From: Cyanobacteriota bacterium | GTDB taxonomy: Bacteria > Cyanobacteriota > Cyanobacteriia > CACIAM-69d | DNA length: 64,000 bases | NCBI GenBank assembly: GCA_022402445.1 | Contig: JAKRSF010000010.1 | Span: forward strand, 310,001-374,000 | Direction of reading: 5' to 3' | Part shown: piece by piece, positions 41,572 to 51,076 of the stretch | How positions within the stretch are numbered: position 1 is the stretch's first letter | How the letters are laid out: each line of letters begins with the position of its first letter | Program-made: the position numbers and the translations under genes | The notes under the pieces: generated by a model | Told to the model about the DNA's origin: nothing | The model's input: the letters and a program-made list of their open reading frames with translations, nothing else | Database searches by the model: none

Positions 41572-42483
41572 ATGAACCCACAGCAGGCGGTCATTCGCTA
41601 CTACGAAAACATCACGGCCACCTACCGCAAATATTGGTACGGCAAGTCCACGAGCTATGGGTTCCACTGCGGATTCTGGGAGCGGAATACCAAAACCCTC
41701 GACCAGGCCCTGAAAAATGCCGATCGCTTCCTGGCCACCTGTGCGGACATTGGACCGGGCGATCGCGTTCTGGATGCGGGCTGTGGGGTGGGGGGCAGTG
41801 TGCTGTGGCTGGCGTCGGCGATCGCGGCGTCCCCCACGGGCGTTTCCATCAGTCCCACGCAAATCGAAGAGGCCAAACGGCTGGCGGAACATCACCACCT
41901 GGGCGATCGCGTGCAATTCCTCTGCACGGACTATTGCCAAACCCCCTTCGCGGACGAATCCTTTGATGTGGTTTGGGCGCTAGAGAGCATGTGCCACGCC
42001 CCCAGCAAGGCCGCCTTTGTGGAAGAAGCCTATCGCCTGCTGGCTCCGGGGGGCCGGTTGGTGGTCAATGACGTATTTTTGAGCCGCACCACGCGATCGA
42101 AGCGGGAATGGCGGCAGGTCCACGACTTTGAAACGGGCATGGCGGTGCCGGATGTCCTGGAACTCAACAGTTTTCACGATTTGCTGACGGGGGCCGGGTT
42201 CGAGCAGGTGCGCGTCTGGGACAAGAGTAAATCGGTGCTGCCGTCCCTGCGGCGCATGTACTGGGTGTCTCACGTGCTCTATCCGCTCCTGCGCTACCCC
42301 GTCCGCTGGTGGAAGGATTGGCGCAGCGGTAAGCCATCGGATGCGGAACGGCTGGCGGTTCACGATGAGCATATCCAGGCGGGCCGGGTGCTCTATCCCT
42401 TGATTAGCAGTGGCCTCGGTCGCCATGTGGTGTTCTGTGCCATTAAGCCGCGATCGCCCCAAACCCCCATCCCGTCGTCGTAG
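41572..42483 (+). CDS. Class I SAM-dependent methyltransferase
   Basis: The protein has 303 residues. The N-terminus NPQQAVIRYYENITATYRKYWYG precedes the SAM-binding glycine loop VLDAGCGVGGSVLWLA (about 62-77). It continues with VSISPTQIEEAKRLAE, FDVVWALESMCHAPSKAAFVEEAYRLLAPGGRLVVND and the C-terminal GAGFEQVRVWDKSKSVLPSLRRM. The pattern is that of sterol/tocopherol-type C-methyltransferases and glycine/sarcosine methyltransferases; the substrate is undetermined. The start at 41572 is set by the family N-terminus. The stop codon falls in the first copy of an 83-bp repeat array, so the last few residues come from repeat sequence. Confidence 0.85.
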   Translation: MNPQQAVIRYYENITATYRKYWYGKSTSYGFHCGFWERNTKTLDQALKNADRFLATCADIGPGDRVLDAGCGVGGSVLWLASAIAASPTGVSISPTQIEEAKRLAEHHHLGDRVQFLCTDYCQTPFADESFDVVWALESMCHAPSKAAFVEEAYRLLAPGGRLVVNDVFLSRTTRSKREWRQVHDFETGMAVPDVLELNSFHDLLTGAGFEQVRVWDKSKSVLPSLRRMYWVSHVLYPLLRYPVRWWKDWRSGKPSDAERLAVHDEHIQAGRVLYPLISSGLGRHVVFCAIKPRSPQTPIPSS

Positions 42484-42690
42484 GGGTTAGGTCTCCCAAC
42501 CCGGCCCCCCGCGATCGCCCCAAAAAATCAGGGACTTGAGATCAGTCATCCATTCCGTCGTCGTAGGGGTTGGGTCTCCCAACCCGGCCCCCCGCGATCG
42601 CCTCAAAAAATCAGGGACTTGAGATCAGTCATCCATCCCGTCATCGTAGGGGTTGGGTCTCCCAACCCGGCCCCCCGCGATCGCCCCCAA
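42473..42690. repeat. 83-bp tandem array of REP-type units, 2.6 copies
   Basis: The unit TAGGGGTT(A/G)GGTCTCCC, then AACCCGGCCCCCCGCGATCG, then CC(C/T)CAAAAAATCAGGGACT, then TGAGATCAGTCATCC, recurs at 42481, 42564 and 42647 with an exact 83-base spacing. The third unit changes after CGCCCCC into the ordinary composite-element interior. The array starts over the stop codon of the methyltransferase gene. Confidence 0.92.
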
Positions 42691-42753
42691 CCCGTTCAAC
42701 CTTGGGAATATCAGGGATTGCGGGGGTGGGGATTTCGGGTTGAGGGTTGCGGG

Positions 42754-42786
42754 TGGGGGCTGGGCGGGAAAACCCCGCCCCTACGT
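42754..42786. repeat. REP-like right half (GC type) closing the 42473 composite
   Basis: GGGGGCTGGGCGGGAAAACC, then CCGCCCCTACG, forms the right boundary of the amplified composite element that starts at 42473. Confidence 0.85.
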
Positions 42787-42828
42787 GATTTGTGGTTTAG
42801 GGAAAAGGGAGATCATAAGGGTTGCGGG

Positions 42829-45800
42829 CTAATGGGTGACGGGCTCTAAGCCTTTGGCCTCCGTCGGTAGCGCCCCCGCCATGGCCCCGAGCCAAGTAAT
42901 CAAATTCTCAAGCTGCTGATCCGGCTTGAGGATCCCGAGGCCGCGCACCATCACCTTTTTGCTTGTGTAGACGAAACGGCTGCGCAGGTGATCCGGCAGA
43001 TTTTCCGCCAGCAGTTTCCAGGCGGGTTCCTCCATGGGGGTTTCTAGGAGCACATGCTGTTTGCCCTCGGGGCGGATGCGCGCGACGCCAACCCGCTTGG
43101 CCACCTGCTTCAATTCCATCACCCGCAACAGTTGCTGCGCCGCCGTGGGCAAGGGGCCATAGCGATCGCTCCAGTCCGCCGCGATCGCCGCCAGCTCCTG
43201 CCGGGTATGGGCCGCCGCCACCGCCCGATAGGCCGCCACCTTGCGATCGAGATCCGGCATGTAATCACTGGGGATAAAGGCCGTCACCGGCAGATCAATT
43301 TGCGTATCATCCACCTGGGGAATTTCCTGGCCGCGCACCTCATTAATGGCCTCCTGGAGCATTTCCACATACAAATCAAAGCCAATTTCATTCATCTGGC
43401 CCGACTGCTCCGCCCCGAAAAGATTGCCCACGCCGCGAATTTCCATATCCCGCATGGCGAGCTGATAGCCTGACCCCAACTGAGAAAATTCTTGGATCGC
43501 CCGCAGCCGTTTGCGCGCCGCCTCGCTGAGGGTGCCTTTATTTTGATAAAACAGCCACGCATGGGCCTGAATGCCCGATCGCCCCACCCGCCCGCGCAGT
43601 TGATACAGTTGCGACAGGCCAAATAGTTCCGCCTGTTCAATCAGAATCGTATTCACGCGGGGAATATCTAACCCCGATTCGACAATGGTGGTACAGACCA
43701 AAATGTCCGCCTCCCCGTTGCCAAAGGCGAGCATGGTTGCTTCCAAATCCCCCTCGTCCATCTGCCCATGGGCGATCGCGAGGCGCACACCGGGCACCAT
43801 TTCCCGCAACTGTTCCGTAATTTTTTCGATGCCTTCTACCCGAGGCACCACATAAAAAATCTGGCCGCCGCGATCGAGTTCCTGGCGGATGGCCGATCGC
43901 ACCGCCTCGGGATCGTAGGGCACCAAATGGGTTTGGATGGGCCGACGGGCTGGGGGCGGCGTGGCGATGACGCTCATTTCCCGAATGCCGGACAGGGCCA
44001 TGTAGAGGGTCCGGGGGATGGGCGTGGCGCTGAGGGTCAGGACATCTAGTTGGGTTTTGATGGCCTTAATTTTCTCCTTTTGATTGACGCCAAAGCGCTG
44101 CTCTTCATCGACGACTAATAGGCCCAAATCCTTGAATTTGACGGTTTTGCCGAGGAGGGAATGGGTGCCCACCACGATATCTAATTCCCCGCTGGCGAGC
44201 CGCTGCTGCACCTCTTTCCGTTCCGTGGCGGTGCGGAATCGATTGAGCAAACCAATCTGGATTGGATAGGGGGCAAATCGTTCCTTGAGGGTGTGGTAAT
44301 GCTGTTGGGTGAGAATTGTGGTGGGGGCCAGGAGGGCGCATTGTTTCCCGGCGGTGACGGCTTTAAAAATGGCCCGCACGGCCACTTCGGTTTTGCCAAA
44401 GCCCACGTCCCCACAAACCAGGCGATCCATGGGGCGATCGCTCTCCATGTCGCGCTTGACCTCTTGGATCGATTTGAGTTGATCGGGGGTGGGTTGATAG
44501 GGGAAGGATTCTTCGAGTTCCTGCTGCCAGGGCATGTCCGGCGGGAAGGGAAAACCGATCTGTTCGGCGCGGGCGGCGTAGAGTTTGAGGAGATCGAGGG
44601 CAACTTTTTTGAGGCCCTTCTGGACCTTGGCCTTGGCCTTTTCCCAGGCTTTGCCGGTCATTTTATGCAGTTGCGGCGGCCCTTCTTTTGTGGCGCGGTA
44701 CCGGGAAAGGCTGCCCATTTGATCGGCGGCGACGCGCAAAAGTCCATCGGCATATTGCAGGACTAAATATTCGCGGGTTTCGCCATTGACGCTGAGTTTT
44801 TCGAGTTTGAGGAAGCGCCCAATGCCGTGGTTGCGGTGAACAATGAAATCGCCCGGACTGAGTTTGTCGGGATCGACCTGCTTTGAGGCGGCGCGGCGGC
44901 GTTTGCGGACGTAGCTGGGGGTGGCGAGGGTGTGCTGGCCGAAAAATTCGCGATCGGTGATGACGGCGATGCGATAGGTGGGCAGGCTGAACCCTTCGAG
45001 TTCCGCGAGGCCGGAGTATTTGACGGCGATCGCCTGGCGCTGGCGCTGGAGCCGTTCGATCGCGGGAATATCCTTGGGGCTGGGGACGAATTGGGCGGGG
45101 CAATCGTGCTCCTGCAGGAGGGCGACGGCGCGGCTGGGCTGGACGGACACGAGCCACACGGCAAATTTGCGCTCGATTTCGTCGCGGATGGTGGCGGCCA
45201 GTTTGCCGAACTGGTGGGGGATGGCGGGGACGGGGCGCGAGGCGAGGTTCACGGGACGCCCCTGATCGGCGGGGGCGATCGCGGCGTCCGTGGCCAGTTC
45301 CGCGAGGGTCAGGTACGGGAACGCGGCCAACCGATCGAGGCTGTCCTGGAAGGGGCGATGGAGGACCGGCGGCGCGATCTGCAAGGGGTCGGTTCCAGGG
45401 CCGTAGAGACTCTGCCAATGGTCCTGGGCGTGGGTGACCCAGCGATCGCTGTGGGCGGCGCATTGGTCCAGTTCATCGAGGGCGATGAGGGCGTGGTCCG
45501 GCAGATAGTCCAGGAGGGAGGCCGGGGATGCGAAGGCGAGGCCCAGGAAACGCCGCAGGCCGTCGGGGCGTAGGCTGGTGCGGCCCCCGTCATCATCGTC
45601 CCCCAGGTCATCGAGGCCCAGGAGGGTTTGCGGATCGAGATCCCGCTCGGCCAGGGCATCGCGGATGAGGGCTTCGTAGCCGGTGGGGGTGAGCTTGACC
45701 CGCGCGATCGCGTCGAGGGACCGCTGGGTATTGGGGTCAAATTCCCGCAGGTGCTCGAGCTCGTCGCCGAACCATTCCAGACGCACGGGGAATTCGGACG

Positions 45801-46410
45801 AAACGGGGAAAATATCGACGATATCGCCCCGCTGACTCCATTGGCCTTCGGTTTCAACTAAATTCACCCGCTCATAGCCCAGGTTCGCCAGCGATCGCCC
45901 CAGGTCCGCCAGATTCCAGGTGACCCCCGGTTGCAGGGTCAGGCATTGGCCCTCGAACACCGCCGGGGGGGGGAGGTGAGGTTGCAGCGATCGCTCCGTC
46001 GCCACGATCACCATGGGTTTATGGGCTTTGCTGTCCTTGGCCTCCTCGTCGGGGGTGGCGATCGCCCGCCGCCGCTCCAGCAGATCCACCAGCACCTGCA
46101 ACTGGCCCCACAGCATTTCCGATTCCGGATCGAAGGGCTCGTAGGGGGACGATTCCGTGGTGGGATAAAACTGCACCGTGGCCCAGTCCATGGCCTCTAG
46201 CTGCGCCGCCCAGCGCCCCGCCTCCTCTAGGGTGGCCGTCACCACCAGCAAGTCGCGATCGCGGGCCTTCGCCAATGCCGACGCCACCAATCCCTTAGGC
46301 AACCGCGCCAAGCCCGACAGGTCCAGCCGCCCCTGGCGATCGCATTTGCTCAGCAATTCCTCGGTGAGGGGCGATCGTTTGAGGGCGTGGATGACGGACG
46401 AAAAAGCCAT
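42829..46410 (-). CDS. mfd: Transcription-repair coupling factor
   Basis: Mfd removes RNA polymerase stalled at DNA lesions and recruits UvrA. The 1193-residue protein has UvrB-homology domains at the N-terminus ([34 protein letters not shown]) and an RNA polymerase interaction domain ([23 protein letters not shown]). The RecG-like helicase has Walker A ([16 protein letters not shown]), DEEQ (VVDEEQRFG), [16 protein letters not shown] and QLRGRVGRS, followed by a TRCF C-terminal domain ([14 protein letters not shown]). All motifs are intact. The start at 46410 gives [11 protein letters not shown], as in cyanobacterial homologues. Confidence 0.97.
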   Translation of the reverse strand: MAFSSVIHALKRSPLTEELLSKCDRQGRLDLSGLARLPKGLVASALAKARDRDLLVVTATLEEAGRWAAQLEAMDWATVQFYPTTESSPYEPFDPESEMLWGQLQVLVDLLERRRAIATPDEEAKDSKAHKPMVIVATERSLQPHLPPPAVFEGQCLTLQPGVTWNLADLGRSLANLGYERVNLVETEGQWSQRGDIVDIFPVSSEFPVRLEWFGDELEHLREFDPNTQRSLDAIARVKLTPTGYEALIRDALAERDLDPQTLLGLDDLGDDDDGGRTSLRPDGLRRFLGLAFASPASLLDYLPDHALIALDELDQCAAHSDRWVTHAQDHWQSLYGPGTDPLQIAPPVLHRPFQDSLDRLAAFPYLTLAELATDAAIAPADQGRPVNLASRPVPAIPHQFGKLAATIRDEIERKFAVWLVSVQPSRAVALLQEHDCPAQFVPSPKDIPAIERLQRQRQAIAVKYSGLAELEGFSLPTYRIAVITDREFFGQHTLATPSYVRKRRRAASKQVDPDKLSPGDFIVHRNHGIGRFLKLEKLSVNGETREYLVLQYADGLLRVAADQMGSLSRYRATKEGPPQLHKMTGKAWEKAKAKVQKGLKKVALDLLKLYAARAEQIGFPFPPDMPWQQELEESFPYQPTPDQLKSIQEVKRDMESDRPMDRLVCGDVGFGKTEVAVRAIFKAVTAGKQCALLAPTTILTQQHYHTLKERFAPYPIQIGLLNRFRTATERKEVQQRLASGELDIVVGTHSLLGKTVKFKDLGLLVVDEEQRFGVNQKEKIKAIKTQLDVLTLSATPIPRTLYMALSGIREMSVIATPPPARRPIQTHLVPYDPEAVRSAIRQELDRGGQIFYVVPRVEGIEKITEQLREMVPGVRLAIAHGQMDEGDLEATMLAFGNGEADILVCTTIVESGLDIPRVNTILIEQAELFGLSQLYQLRGRVGRSGIQAHAWLFYQNKGTLSEAARKRLRAIQEFSQLGSGYQLAMRDMEIRGVGNLFGAEQSGQMNEIGFDLYVEMLQEAINEVRGQEIPQVDDTQIDLPVTAFIPSDYMPDLDRKVAAYRAVAAAHTRQELAAIAADWSDRYGPLPTAAQQLLRVMELKQVAKRVGVARIRPEGKQHVLLETPMEEPAWKLLAENLPDHLRSRFVYTSKKVMVRGLGILKPDQQLENLITWLGAMAGALPTEAKGLEPVTH

Positions 46411-46505
46411 GGGAAATGCGGGGGAAGTTTTTGTTAGAAATAGTCTTTAGAAGATATCTAAAAAAGTGCTTCTGGGGCCTTGGATTTCCTTTGGATGCCG
46501 GTGGG

Positions 46506-46526
46506 ACAAGGGGCTTAAAGCTCCTC
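46506..46526. repeat. CAAGGGG-type palindrome, decayed
   Basis: ACAAGGGGCTTAAAGCTCCT, then CG, is an imperfect copy of the 20-bp family, in the gap between mfd and the GH3 gene. Confidence 0.6.
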
Positions 46527-46659
46527 GTCTCTGGCGCGGGCGGCGGGGAATTTTTAGATCAAGACCATCGTTACTTTTTTAGATATTCTCCCAGGAATGG
46601 CGATGGTGGACCAAAGGGGGAACCGAAGGGGGCGATCGGGTCCATTTAAGGGGATTAGT

Positions 46660-48387
46660 CTAGCATTTGGCCCTAGGGGCGGCGGGGTTGAGGGTTGCCA
46701 GGGCGATCGTCTGGGCCTGGGGGGTTTGGCTGTAGCTGAACACGTAGGGGCAGTTGGGTCGGAGGCGATCGAGTAGGTAGGGGCTGCCGTAGATGAGGAG
46801 GGCCAAGAGGCGATCGCGGCGCACCAGGGTTTCATAGCAGGCGATCGCGCGATCGGCGGCATTGGCGCTGCCCCGGAAGGGATTCCCCCGCACGAACAGT
46901 TGCAGGAGGGTGGGGCGATCGCCCAGGGTTTTCATCGGTTCGTTCCCGTCGGGGCTGGCGCGGTCCATTAATGTGAGGCGCGAAAATCCCCACTGGCGCG
47001 GCAGGGCGATCGCGGGGGTGTGCTGGCCCAGCATGTCGGCGCTGAGGGCATCGTCGAGCAGGATCAAATTTTGGGCACCGTCCGGCGGCGCGTCCGGGGC
47101 CAGGGTGCCCAGGTTCACGGCGTCTTCCCCGGCCAGCCTTAGGCCAGCGGGCGATCGCGCTCCATCGGCGGGGCTGCCGTAGCTCAAAACCCCGTTGCCC
47201 GCACGGTTCGACTGGACCGCGATCGCGGCGGCCAAGTCCAAGGATTTTTGGGTGGCGAGGGTTTCACTGAGATCATGGGCGACCGTTGCCGCATCGGGAG
47301 AAGCTTGCCCCGCATCCAGCAGCCCCAAATGTTGTTTTGCTCGCCAAATGCGCCCTAACGATTCGTTGATGCGGTCTTCACTGACGCGACCGGTTTCGAC
47401 GGCCTCGACGATCGCGGCGATCGCCCCGCTCGGATCGGCGGGCATCAGCAAAATATCCGCCCCCGCCTCCAGGGCCAGCAGCGGCGCGTCCTGGGCACCG
47501 TAGCGGTTGGCGATCGCCCCCATCACCAGGGCATCGGTGACGATCAACCCCCCAAAGTGCAACTGATGGCGCAGGCGATCAGTCAAAATCGCGCGGGACA
47601 AGGTAGCGGGGTACTCCCGATCCCAGGCGGGAATCTGCAAATGGGCGCTCATGACCGCATCCACCCCCGCCGCGATCGCCCGCCGGAACGGGACCAACTC
47701 AAGGCTTTGGAGGCGATCGTCCCCATGGTCAATCACCGGCAACTCCAGGTGGGAATCCGTCGCCGTGTCCCCATGGCCGGGAAAATGCTTCGCCGCCGTC
47801 AGTACCCCGCCCGAGCGCGCCCCCGCCACAAACGCCGCCGCCAACTCCGCCACCACCGCCGGCGTTTCCCCAAAGGCCCGCACATTAATCACCGGATTTT
47901 CGGGATTGTTATTCACATCCACCACCGGCCCCAGGAGCCAATTGAGCCCCACGGCGCGGCATTCCCCGGCGATCGCGGCCCCCATCTGTTCTGCTAAGGC
48001 GATCGCGCGATCGCAATCCGTCCGGGCAATTTCCCCCAAGGCCATCAGGGGCGGGAACCACGTCCCCCCCACAAACCGTTGACCAACCCCCTCCTCCACA
48101 TCCGCTGCGAGCAACAGGGGAATTCCCGCCGAATTATCGCCAAACTTGCCAGAAATGGCCCAGCTTTGCAGTTCCGCCGTCCGCAGGGCCAACTCCGGCG
48201 CACTGGCCCCCAGCAGAATGACGCCCCCCACCCCCTCCGTTTGCACCAGATGCCGCAGGCGATCGCGGGTCGGCTCCCAGACCGGGTAGCGGATTTGACC
48301 ATCCAGCAAAAAGCCCGACGCCCGCACCACCAGCAGTTGCGCCACCCGCCGCCGCAGCGGCCACCCGAGCCAATCCGCAAACTCCAT
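46660..48387 (-). CDS. Glycoside hydrolase family 3 (beta-N-acetylhexosaminidase, NagZ-like)
   Basis: The protein has 575 residues. The GH3 barrel (about 1-350) shows LLLAADVEEGVGQRF, LGPVVDVNNNPENPVINVRAFGE, the NagZ-type histidine loop GGVLTAAKHFPGHGDTATDSH and the nucleophile Asp in GLIVTDALVMGAI. The KHFPGHGDT His is the general acid typical of beta-N-acetylglucosaminidases. A C-terminal GH3_C-like domain (about 385-570) follows, so it is larger than single-domain E. coli NagZ. It probably acts in peptidoglycan recycling or turnover. No signal peptide is evident. The ATG at 48387 is used. Confidence 0.9.
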   Translation of the reverse strand: MEFADWLGWPLRRRVAQLLVVRASGFLLDGQIRYPVWEPTRDRLRHLVQTEGVGGVILLGASAPELALRTAELQSWAISGKFGDNSAGIPLLLAADVEEGVGQRFVGGTWFPPLMALGEIARTDCDRAIALAEQMGAAIAGECRAVGLNWLLGPVVDVNNNPENPVINVRAFGETPAVVAELAAAFVAGARSGGVLTAAKHFPGHGDTATDSHLELPVIDHGDDRLQSLELVPFRRAIAAGVDAVMSAHLQIPAWDREYPATLSRAILTDRLRHQLHFGGLIVTDALVMGAIANRYGAQDAPLLALEAGADILLMPADPSGAIAAIVEAVETGRVSEDRINESLGRIWRAKQHLGLLDAGQASPDAATVAHDLSETLATQKSLDLAAAIAVQSNRAGNGVLSYGSPADGARSPAGLRLAGEDAVNLGTLAPDAPPDGAQNLILLDDALSADMLGQHTPAIALPRQWGFSRLTLMDRASPDGNEPMKTLGDRPTLLQLFVRGNPFRGSANAADRAIACYETLVRRDRLLALLIYGSPYLLDRLRPNCPYVFSYSQTPQAQTIALATLNPAAPRAKC

Positions 48388-48429
48388 CGCCTTTCCCCGT
48401 TTCCCTATGGATCGACCCGCGATCGCGTC

Positions 48430-49398
48430 CTAGCAGCAGCCATCCCCCTGGTAATGCCAGGTGGCGGGCGTAATCAAAATATTTTCGTCGCAGGCTGCCA
48501 ACGCCGCCGCCGTCTTGTCGCACACCCCCGCCGGAATCCCCCGCTGGAGTCGGTGCCCCTTGCCGTCGTCATAGGCCGCGTCGGGGCCGCCATAGATCGC
48601 CGTTTTGCCCGTGAAAATACAGGGGCCATCGGCGGGCATGGGCACCTTGAAGGCGGCGCAGTCGAGGCTTTCCAGCAACAAATCCTCGTCCAAGCCATAG
48701 GTGGCCCGATCCAGCAGGCGATAGGGCCGACGGGCGCGCACCTCCACCTGCCCAAACCCCACGCCGGTCAAGTGGCCCACGTATTCGTCATAGGTCAGCG
48801 CCCCGGATAAACACATGGCCCGCAGGCGATCGTCCCGCCGCAACGACTCGGGAATGGGCCGCGTCGCGATCGGGTCACTCATCAGCAGCCGCCCGCCACA
48901 GCGCAGCACCCGGTACGCCTCCCGCAAGGCCCGCGTCAAATCGTCCGGCTCAAAGATATTGAACAGGCAGTTTTGGGCGAACACCCCCGACACCCCATCG
49001 GCCACGGGCAGCTCAAAGGCATCCCCCGCGCGAATTTCCACGAAGGACGGATCAAACCAATCGTTGAGCCGCGCCGCCTCTTGCAGATTTTCCAGGGCCG
49101 CCGATCGCATTTCCGCCACCGGTTCGATCGCGATGATGGCCCCCGGCCGTCGGCAGAAGTAGGCAAATTGCAAAGCCTCCAGGCCGCCCCCCACGCCCAC
49201 ATACACCACCGTCGGCTCGTCCATCAATTCCTGGGGTTGCACCGTCGTACCGCAGCCGTAGTTCATGGCCACCATGCGATCGGGCAGGGTGAGACCGGGC
49301 ATTTTGAACGCGCCGCTCTGGACGCAGCACAGGCCCACGTCCGGGGTTTCGGCGACTTCGCGGTAGAACTCGGCGGCGGCGTCAAGGTAGGTAGCCAT
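48430..49398 (-). CDS. arsM: Arsenite S-adenosylmethionine methyltransferase, arsenosugar type
   Basis: ArsM methylates trivalent arsenic with SAM; in cyanobacteria this form feeds arsenosugar synthesis. The 322-residue protein closely fits the cyanobacterial subfamily. It begins with YLDAAAEFYREVAETPDVGLCCVQS. MNYGCGTTV, YVGVGGGLEALQFAYF (SAM loop), AQNCLFNIFEPDDLTRALREAYRVLRCGGRLLMSDPIATRPIPE and MCLSGALTYDEYV follow. The C-terminal part has CIFTGKTAIY and TPATWHYQGDGCC, giving several conserved Cys for As(III). The start at 49398 (MATYLDAAAE) fits the family. No arsS (radical SAM partner) is adjacent. Confidence 0.93.
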   Translation of the reverse strand: MATYLDAAAEFYREVAETPDVGLCCVQSGAFKMPGLTLPDRMVAMNYGCGTTVQPQELMDEPTVVYVGVGGGLEALQFAYFCRRPGAIIAIEPVAEMRSAALENLQEAARLNDWFDPSFVEIRAGDAFELPVADGVSGVFAQNCLFNIFEPDDLTRALREAYRVLRCGGRLLMSDPIATRPIPESLRRDDRLRAMCLSGALTYDEYVGHLTGVGFGQVEVRARRPYRLLDRATYGLDEDLLLESLDCAAFKVPMPADGPCIFTGKTAIYGGPDAAYDDGKGHRLQRGIPAGVCDKTAAALAACDENILITPATWHYQGDGCC

Positions 49399-49478
49399 GG
49401 GGATTGCTCTGATAAGGACGGGCAACGGAACCGGAAAAATTAGGGCCTGTTATCAATGTTGTTCAGCCATCCCACCAC

Positions 49479-49676
49479 CGTAGGGGTTGGGTTTCCCAAC
49501 CCTCGCCCAACCGATCACCCTAAAACCGTTCAACCTTGAGGCGGCATGGGACGTTTTTTATCAGGAATCCTGGGGGCTGGGCGGGCTCTTCGGTGGGGGC
49601 TGGGTGGGCTCTTCGGTGGGGGCTGGGCGGGCTCTTCGGTGGGGGCTGGGCGGGGAAACCCCGCCCCTACGACGGT
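49479..49676. repeat. Composite REPIN-like element with internal 23-bp amplification
   Basis: The left half CGTAGGGGTTGGGTTTCCCA, then ACCC, starts at 49479, and the interior includes CCCAACCGATCA and AAAACCGTTCAACC. A 23-bp unit (GGGGGCTGGGCGGGCTCTTC, then GGT) is then repeated three times at 49572, 49595 and 49618. A right half, GGGGGCTGGGCGGGGAAACC, then CCGCCCCTACG, follows. It lies between arsM and rbfA. Confidence 0.88.
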
Positions 49677-49679
49677 GGG

Positions 49680-50138
49680 TTATTCTTCGTCATCGTCCTC
49701 GAATTCGTCGTCGTATTCGTCTTCGTCGTCATCATCGTCCGAGGGGTCGAGGTCCGCCGCCGCGATCGCATCCCCCTGCAATTCCCGCTTGGCCTCTAGC
49801 TGACTGAGCAGGGACAGCACCTCCGCCCCCCGCGCGATCGATAGATCTTCGACAAACAGCACCTCCGGCGTCCGACGCAGGCGCACCCGCTGGCCCAGTT
49901 CCCGGCGCACATAGCCCGTAGCGGACTGGAGCCCCTCCATGGTTTGGGTGCGGGCCTCGTCGGAACCGTAGATACTCACAAAAACCTTGACGTGCTGGAG
50001 GTCGCCGGACACGCGCACATCCGTCACGCTCACCATGCCCATCCCCACGCGATCGTCCTTGATGCCCCCCATGAGCATCTGGCTGACTTCCCGGCGGATC
50101 AGTTCCGCCACCCGCGCCACTCGGCGATTGGTTGCCAT
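49680..50138 (-). CDS. rbfA: Ribosome-binding factor A
   Basis: RbfA assists late maturation of the 30S subunit and 16S rRNA 5'-end processing, and is important in the cold. The 152-residue protein has the KH-like domain through residue about 120: [60 protein letters not shown]. The C-terminus (about 128-152) is unusually acidic (25 residues, almost all Asp/Glu with a few Tyr/Phe). Such tails vary within the family. It is downstream of DUF751 on the same strand, an arrangement frequent in cyanobacteria. Confidence 0.95.
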   Translation of the reverse strand: MATNRRVARVAELIRREVSQMLMGGIKDDRVGMGMVSVTDVRVSGDLQHVKVFVSIYGSDEARTQTMEGLQSATGYVRRELGQRVRLRRTPEVLFVEDLSIARGAEVLSLLSQLEAKRELQGDAIAAADLDPSDDDDDEDEYDDEFEDDDEE

Positions 50139-50318
50139 TGATTTGTCCTCCCTTGCCCCCTGTGGGGCCGCTGGTTCCGGGCGATCGCGATCGCCGCGAA
50201 GGTATGTTCAGCCGCACGAAACCGTTAGACCAGAAAGCTTAGGCTTGGGGCAACGGGCGACCCCCTGCGACAGAGTGCGCAAGACCCCCGATGATAGCCC
50301 GAAGATCGCCCCTCGGCC

Positions 50319-50522
50319 CTAAACGGTACTCAAGCCCAACATGCCGCGCAGGGTGAAGATCACAAAGACCAGGATGGAAATGAACAGGGCCGCCACGGCC
50401 ACGGCGCTTTTGCGATCCTTGACGATGCTGGTGAAGGGGGACAGCAGGGTCAACACCACCCCAAGGCTGAAGCTGATCAAAAAGCGCGGGTAGCGCAGGA
50501 CGTTGTTAAAAAAGTCGCTCAT
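50319..50522 (-). CDS. DUF751 (Ycf33-like) membrane protein
   Basis: This 67-residue protein has two hydrophobic segments (about 11-29 and 40-62). Its pattern DFFNNVLRYPRFLISFSLGVVLTLLSPF, then IVKDRKSAVAVAALFISILVFVIFTLRGMLGL, matches the DUF751/Ycf33 family, found in cyanobacteria and plastids. Function unknown. It is followed 180 bases later by rbfA on the same strand. Confidence 0.9.
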   Translation of the reverse strand: MSDFFNNVLRYPRFLISFSLGVVLTLLSPFTSIVKDRKSAVAVAALFISILVFVIFTLRGMLGLSTV

Positions 50523-50642
50523 CTAAAAAACTCCTCCGCAAACCCCCACATTTTAAGGGGGCTTGGCCTTGATTCTGTGGGTTTGAGTTGGGTCTAAAGG
50601 GGATTGTTCTCGAATTTTTTGGGGCTTCTGACGCGATCGCCC

Positions 50643-50969
50643 CTACCCGAGGACGGCCCGCAGGGCAGCGAGCTGTTCCTGCACGAGGCGGTAATAGATG
50701 GCGGTGCCGCGCCGTTCCTTGGCTAGAAGGCCCGCTTCAAACATGAGTTTCAGGTGATAGCTCACGGTGGGTTGCGCCAAACCGAGGGATTCCACCAGTT
50801 CGCAGGCGCGCACCTCTTGAGCGGGCTGGGCGGCGATCGCGCTGAGGATTTGCAGGCGCGCGGGTTCCCCCAAAACGCGAAAGACCGGCGCGATCGCCTG
50901 GGATTCGGCAATGGTGAGGCGACCGGCCAACAGGGGCCGACAGCAGGTGACGGCGGTGCGGGATTCCAT
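50643..50969 (-). CDS. arsR: ArsR family arsenite-responsive repressor
   Basis: This 108-residue SmtB/ArsR-family winged-helix protein has the DNA-recognition region LVESLGLAQPTVSYHLKLMFEAGLLAKERRGTAIYYRL. The N-terminus holds adjacent Cys9-Cys10, and a third Cys56 is in VRACELVES. The classical CxCxxC of plasmid ArsR is absent. The Cys9/Cys10/Cys56 layout instead resembles the type known in Corynebacterium glutamicum ArsR1, which binds As(III) with three cysteines across the dimer. It is divergent from acr3, with a clear dyad operator in the 107-base gap. Confidence 0.92.
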   Translation of the reverse strand: MESRTAVTCCRPLLAGRLTIAESQAIAPVFRVLGEPARLQILSAIAAQPAQEVRACELVESLGLAQPTVSYHLKLMFEAGLLAKERRGTAIYYRLVQEQLAALRAVLG

Positions 50970-51005
50970 AGGCCCATCTTGACACGGCTACGGGATCTGA
51001 TAGCT

Positions 51006-51028
51006 TATTGATGAATATCAATATTGAT
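51006..51028. promoter_or_regulatory. ArsR operator candidate
   Basis: TATTGAT-GAAT-ATCAATA (51006-51023) is a perfect 7-bp dyad with a 4-base spacer. It is followed immediately by a third half-site, TTGAT (51024-51028), so that ATCAATATTGAT is a second, overlapping palindrome. It lies between divergent arsR (start 50969) and acr3 (start 51077), the expected place for autoregulation of both genes. Confidence 0.8.
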
Positions 51029-51076
51029 GATCGTCGATAAACTCAGAAATGGGCATCATCCCTTTGGGAGGCAGAG

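Noticed and set aside
42473-42690. Possible CRISPR array
   Set aside because: The repeats are contiguous, nearly identical over the whole 83 bases with no unique spacers, and there are no cas genes.
49572-49654. Possible CRISPR or integron array
   Set aside because: A 23-bp direct tandem without spacers; it is an expansion within a REP-type element.
50545-50562. CCCCC/GGGGG stem between arsR and DUF751 as a terminator
   Set aside because: There is no adequate T-run after the stem on the arsR strand, so a terminator is not supported.
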